From an uncultured Bacteroidota bacterium (GTDB taxonomy: Bacteria > Bacteroidota > Bacteroidia > Chitinophagales > Chitinophagaceae): DNA of 8,134 bases. Position 1 is the stretch's first letter, and every line of letters begins with the position of its first letter. Made by a program: the position numbers and the translations under genes. The notes beneath the pieces are model-generated. The model had not been told where the DNA came from. It was given only the letters and a program-made list of their open reading frames with translations, and did not search any database. Shown in pieces: positions 5,436 to 8,134 of the stretch. The stretch lies in NCBI GenBank assembly GCA_903881265.1, contig CAIRSV010000061.1, forward strand, positions 1 through 8,134, in the 5' to 3' direction.

Positions 5436-7670
5436 TTATTTCTTAAATCGATCTTTCAACGACGATAAGGAATCAGAGAAACTTACTTCTTTTTTTTGCG
5501 GGATGGCCGCTTTCGGTTTAGGCTGATGTGGTGACGCTTTCGAGGCTGCAACAGGCAACGCTTGTTTGATTGATAAATTAATTCGTTGACGTGCGATATC
5601 CACCTCAAGTACTTTCACCATCACTTTATCATTGAGCTTCAATACTTCTTTTGGGTCTGCAATAAATCGGTTGGCAATTTCAGAAACGTGCACCATACCA
5701 TCTTGTTTCACACCAATATCAACAAAGGCTCCGAAACGAGTGATATTGGTTACTTGCCCGGGCACTATCATCTCAGGCTTGACATCTTCGATTTTGAAAA
5801 TATCGGCAAACTCAAATGTCTGCACTTCGGGTCGTGGGTCAAGACCCGGTTTTTTCAATTCTTTCAAAATATCTTTTATAGTCAAAATACCTAAGGTCTC
5901 GGTTACATAAGCTTCAGGTCTGATGAGATTGATCACGCTTTCATTTTTTACCAAGCTCTTGAGCTCAATGGCTAAATCATTGGCCATCTTTTCAACCACC
6001 GGATACGCTTCGGGATGCACGGTGCTATTGTCTAAGGGGTTTTCGCTCTGCGGCACTTTCAAAAACCCGGCACATTGCTCAAATACTTTTTGTCCGAGTC
6101 GTGGCACTTTTAGTAATTGTTTCCTGTCGGTAAAATGACCGTTTTCTGCGCGGTACGCAACTATATTTTCAGCCAGAGAAGGACCGATACCACTCACGTA
6201 ACTCAGCAGATGTTTACTGGCAGTATTCAGATTGACACCCACCAAATTCACGCAACTCACTACAGTCTGATCGAGTCGCTCTTTCAATCTGAATTGGGAC
6301 ACATCATGTTGATATTGCCCGACACCAATACTCTTAGGGTCTATTTTAACTAGTTCGGCTAAGGGGTCCATTAAGCGCCGACCAATACTGACCGAACCTC
6401 GCACCGTAATATCATGGTCAGGAAATTCCTCACGGCCATTCGCAGATGCAGAATACACGGAAGCGCCATCTTCATTCACCAAAAAAATGGGAATATTCAT
6501 TTTTAGCGAGGCAATAAATTGTTGGGTTTCTCTACCGGCTGTGCCATCACCGATAGCAAACGACTGGATTTGATACGTCTGCACGAGGGTGCGAATGACA
6601 TGCTCTGCCTCTTGTAATTTGTAATTTTTTTCGTGAATATAAATCAGATCGGTCTTCACTAAATTACCATTTTCATCGAGGCAGACCACTTTGCAACCAG
6701 AACGGTAACCGGGGTCAATGGCTAAAATACGTTTGCTTCCAAGTGGAGAAGTCAGTAATAGCTGACGCAGATTTTCAGAAAATACTTCAATGGCTTCTTC
6801 GTCTGCTTTCTGCTTTAATGCCATTCTGAATTCGCTTTCCATACTGGGTTGTAACAACCGTTTGTATGAATCCTTGATTGCTCGTTTCACTTGCAACGCA
6901 GCTTCATTATGAGATATAATTAATTCCTTCTCAAGCACAGCCACTGCATTTTCTTCCTGAGGTTCGATTACCATACGCAGAAATCCTTCCAGAAAACCTC
7001 TGAGGATGGCAAGTGTGCGATGTGAAGGTATTTTTGCAATAGGCTCATCAAACTCAAAATAATCTTTGTATTTCGCGGCTTCTTCTTCTTTACCGGGTGT
7101 CACTTTACTTTGAATGAGCGCTTCTTGCTGGTATAAGGTTCTTATTTTTGTACGAACAATCGCATTTTCATTGATTTCTTCGGCGATAATATCACGCGCA
7201 CCGGCAAGGGCTTCTTCGATCGACTTCACCTCATCAGTCATAAACTTAGCAGCTTCGGTGTCGACTGCATTGCATTGTTGTTCCATCAACAGCGTTGCCA
7301 AGGGTTCTAATCCTTTTTCTTTTGCAATGGTGGCTCTCGTTTTGCGTTTTGGTTTGTAGGGGAGATAAATATCTTCTAATTGCGAAAGCGTGGTAGCGCC
7401 GTCAATTGAAGTTTGCAGCGCATCGGTCATTTTACCAGCGTCTGTAATTGTTTTTATGATGAGCGTTTTTCGTTCACTGAATTCCTTTTGGAACTTGGCT
7501 TCATCTTGTATCTGTTGTATTTGCACCTCATCGAGATCTCCGGTCATATCTTTACGGTAACGGGCGATAAACGGAATTGTTGAGCCTTCCGAAAGCAGCT
7601 GCAGTACGCTGTTTACTTGCTTGATGGAGATATTTAGGCGGCTGCTGATGGTTGATGCAAATTCGGTCAT
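5436..7670 (-). CDS. tex: Tex family RNA-binding transcription accessory protein
   Basis: Tex is a cytoplasmic nucleic-acid-binding protein related to eukaryotic Spt6 and implicated in transcription and RNA metabolism. The product has 744 residues, slightly shorter than the roughly 775-785 of proteobacterial Tex. The N-terminal Tex helical region includes LLSEGSTIPFIARYRKDMTGDLDE (25-48) and YLPYKPKRKTRATIAKEKGLEPLA (102-125). A YqgF/RNase H-like domain begins at ILAIDPGYRSGCK (315-327) and continues through AIGDGTAGRET (372-382). Helix-hairpin-helix repeats cover about 482-540 (YVSGIGPSLAENIVAYR and LLKVPRLGQKVFEQCAGFL). An S1 RNA-binding domain occupies about 633-703 (GQVTNITRFGAFVDIGV, DGMVHVSEI). 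A lysine- and proline-rich tail ends with SLSSLKDRFKK. All the expected domains are present and intact. No promoter box lies within the 185 bases upstream; the nearest is at 7862-7869, so its transcript may include the small ORF at 7680-7856. Confidence 0.97.
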   Translation of the reverse strand: MTEFASTISSRLNISIKQVNSVLQLLSEGSTIPFIARYRKDMTGDLDEVQIQQIQDEAKFQKEFSERKTLIIKTITDAGKMTDALQTSIDGATTLSQLEDIYLPYKPKRKTRATIAKEKGLEPLATLLMEQQCNAVDTEAAKFMTDEVKSIEEALAGARDIIAEEINENAIVRTKIRTLYQQEALIQSKVTPGKEEEAAKYKDYFEFDEPIAKIPSHRTLAILRGFLEGFLRMVIEPQEENAVAVLEKELIISHNEAALQVKRAIKDSYKRLLQPSMESEFRMALKQKADEEAIEVFSENLRQLLLTSPLGSKRILAIDPGYRSGCKVVCLDENGNLVKTDLIYIHEKNYKLQEAEHVIRTLVQTYQIQSFAIGDGTAGRETQQFIASLKMNIPIFLVNEDGASVYSASANGREEFPDHDITVRGSVSIGRRLMDPLAELVKIDPKSIGVGQYQHDVSQFRLKERLDQTVVSCVNLVGVNLNTASKHLLSYVSGIGPSLAENIVAYRAENGHFTDRKQLLKVPRLGQKVFEQCAGFLKVPQSENPLDNSTVHPEAYPVVEKMANDLAIELKSLVKNESVINLIRPEAYVTETLGILTIKDILKELKKPGLDPRPEVQTFEFADIFKIEDVKPEMIVPGQVTNITRFGAFVDIGVKQDGMVHVSEIANRFIADPKEVLKLNDKVMVKVLEVDIARQRINLSIKQALPVAASKASPHQPKPKAAIPQKKEVSFSDSLSSLKDRFKK

Positions 7671-7679
7671 ATGTGTTTT

Positions 7680-7856
7680 TTAGAAGTCGGCGAAGTTATA
7701 GTAATAGGAGTAGAAAGTGAAATCAGACAGTCTCACGAAAAAATCAAGTCCGAAATTTTGGGATGATAAAAACAACGGACTGATGGTCATTTCGTAACGC
7801 AATTTTCCATAGGCAATTTGTCCAAGTTTGTGCGCTTTGTCAGTTGAGCCTAACAT
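7680..7856 (-). CDS. Possible 58-residue aromatic-rich protein upstream of tex
   Basis: This ORF starts with ATG at 7856 and stops 9 bases before the tex ATG, an operon-like spacing. Many of its 58 residues are Phe or Tyr, especially at the end (LDFFVRLSDFTFYSYYYNFADF is at 37-58, shown in part as VRLSDFTFYSYYYNFADF). The alternating pattern and terminal Phe recall the last strand of an outer-membrane barrel, so it could be a remnant of a larger protein. No signal peptide is visible, and no family is recognised. A TAGATTTG box ends 5 bases before the ATG, which would make the message nearly leaderless if that box is used. It may instead be untranslated tex leader. Confidence 0.3.
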   Translation of the reverse strand: MLGSTDKAHKLGQIAYGKLRYEMTISPLFLSSQNFGLDFFVRLSDFTFYSYYYNFADF

Positions 7857-7861
7857 GTTTG

Positions 7862-7869
7862 CAAATCTA
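7862..7869 (-). promoter_or_regulatory. Possible -7 promoter box for tex
   Basis: Read on the minus strand this is TAGATTTG, matching TAnnTTTG. It is the only such box between tex and the oxidase gene in the tex direction. The start would fall near 7856, giving tex a leader of about 186 bases that contains the small ORF. No clear -33 element was found. Confidence 0.35.
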
Positions 7870-7996
7870 TCATGAGCTGAGTTGCTGAAGAAAGATATGG
7901 AGTTAAAACGGAGCGCAGAAGCTGTGATGAAAAAAGAAAAAAGCGATGGACACAAAATTCTAGTCTCTTTTTCTATGAATCTAAGGTTTTGATGTT

Positions 7997-8004
7997 TAAA
8001 TTTG
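7997..8004 (+). promoter_or_regulatory. Bacteroidota-type -7 promoter box for the oxidase subunit gene
   Basis: TAAATTTG matches TAnnTTTG and is followed by CCGC. Its end lies 51 bases before ATG 8056, giving a leader of about 45 bases. The only -33 candidate is a T-run at 7968-7972, about 24 bases upstream. Confidence 0.45.
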
Positions 8005-8055
8005 CCGCTCTTTAGGATTAGTAGGTTTAAATCAATCCTTGCAAGAAACATTCAA

Positions 8056-8134
8056 ATGAATACAGTCAGCGCTCAACGTCAGAAAATTCATCCCCACAAG
8101 CTCCTTCTTTGGATTGCTATTTGCAGCATATGCA
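8056..8134 (+). CDS. Start of heme-copper (cytochrome c) oxidase subunit III, cut by window edge
   Basis: Only 26 residues are visible, beginning MNTVSAQRQKIHPHKLLLWI and then running into a hydrophobic segment. A basic stretch with HPHK placed immediately before the first membrane helix is characteristic of Bacteroidota cytochrome c oxidase subunit III. In aerobic respiratory oxidases this subunit supports the catalytic subunit I in the inner membrane. The start codon is clear: it follows a promoter box and there is no open frame before it. In this phylum the gene commonly sits with other oxidase genes or heme O synthase, but none is present to its left, so any partners must lie beyond the right edge. 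The assignment rests on this short N-terminus and on recall of the family. Confidence 0.6.
   Translation, partial: MNTVSAQRQKIHPHKLLLWIAICSIC

Larger units (their letters stand above)
7671..8055. other. Intergenic gap between tex and the oxidase gene
   Basis: This divergent 385-base gap contains two TAnnTTTG boxes facing outwards (7862-7869 minus and 7997-8004 plus) and a possible small minus-strand ORF next to tex. The frame of that ORF stays open upstream to 8051, but the extra N-terminal part is low in complexity and crosses the plus-strand promoter, so I do not regard it as coding. A short plus-strand frame ending FSMNLRF near 7991 is also open, probably by chance. No tRNA, terminator hairpin or repeat was recognised. 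Confidence 0.6.

Noticed and set aside
5586..5910. Two overlapping plus-strand open frames opposite tex
   Set aside because: They lie antisense to the intact S1 region of tex, and their translations look like random cysteine- and serine-rich sequence.
7857..8051. Extension of the small minus-strand ORF upstream to 123 codons
   Set aside because: The extra part has an unremarkable, low-complexity translation and crosses the plus-strand promoter box of the oxidase gene; no start or promoter supports it.

Overview
The window looks like ordinary chromosomal sequence from a member of the Bacteroidota, probably near the Chitinophagales or Sphingobacteriales, although the order is a guess. Three things support the phylum. 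None of the genes has a Shine-Dalgarno sequence before its start. Starts are instead preceded by the Bacteroidota -7 box TAnnTTTG. The protein families also fit: a long GT2 glycosyltransferase fused to a phosphoglycosyltransferase-like tail, and a heme-copper oxidase subunit III beginning with a KIHPHK motif. No tRNA, rRNA, CRISPR array, insertion sequence or phage gene was seen.

Layout, left to right. Positions 1-120 hold a possible gene tail, a small inverted repeat and a promoter. Three plus-strand genes follow: a secreted outer-membrane beta-barrel protein (121-696), the monofunctional peptidoglycan glycosyltransferase mtgA (833-1513) and aspartate-semialdehyde dehydrogenase asd (1569-2558). 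The asd gene converges on a minus-strand gene (2594-4519) for a membrane-bound glycosyltransferase fusion. Divergent from that gene, across a 62-bp gap carrying two overlapping promoters, is an inositol-monophosphatase-family gene (4582-5358). It converges on tex (5436-7670, minus). The 385-bp gap 7671-8055 holds a possible 58-codon ORF just upstream of tex and a plus-strand promoter. Position 8056 begins a cytochrome c oxidase subunit III gene that is cut by the window edge.

The genes do not form one pathway, and nearly all have their own promoter-like box, so most are probably transcribed singly. A loose envelope theme links four of them: MtgA polymerises glycan strands, Asd supplies the precursor of diaminopimelate (as well as Lys, Thr and Met), the GT2 fusion probably builds a surface polysaccharide, and the first gene is an outer-membrane protein. 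Tex (transcription and RNA housekeeping) and the oxidase subunit are unrelated to that theme.

I found no convincing new multi-gene system. The two most interesting points are the glycosyltransferase whose C-terminal phosphoglycosyltransferase domain appears to lack exactly its catalytic core, and the overlapping face-to-face promoters between that gene and the phosphatase gene. The small aromatic-rich ORF ahead of tex comes next.
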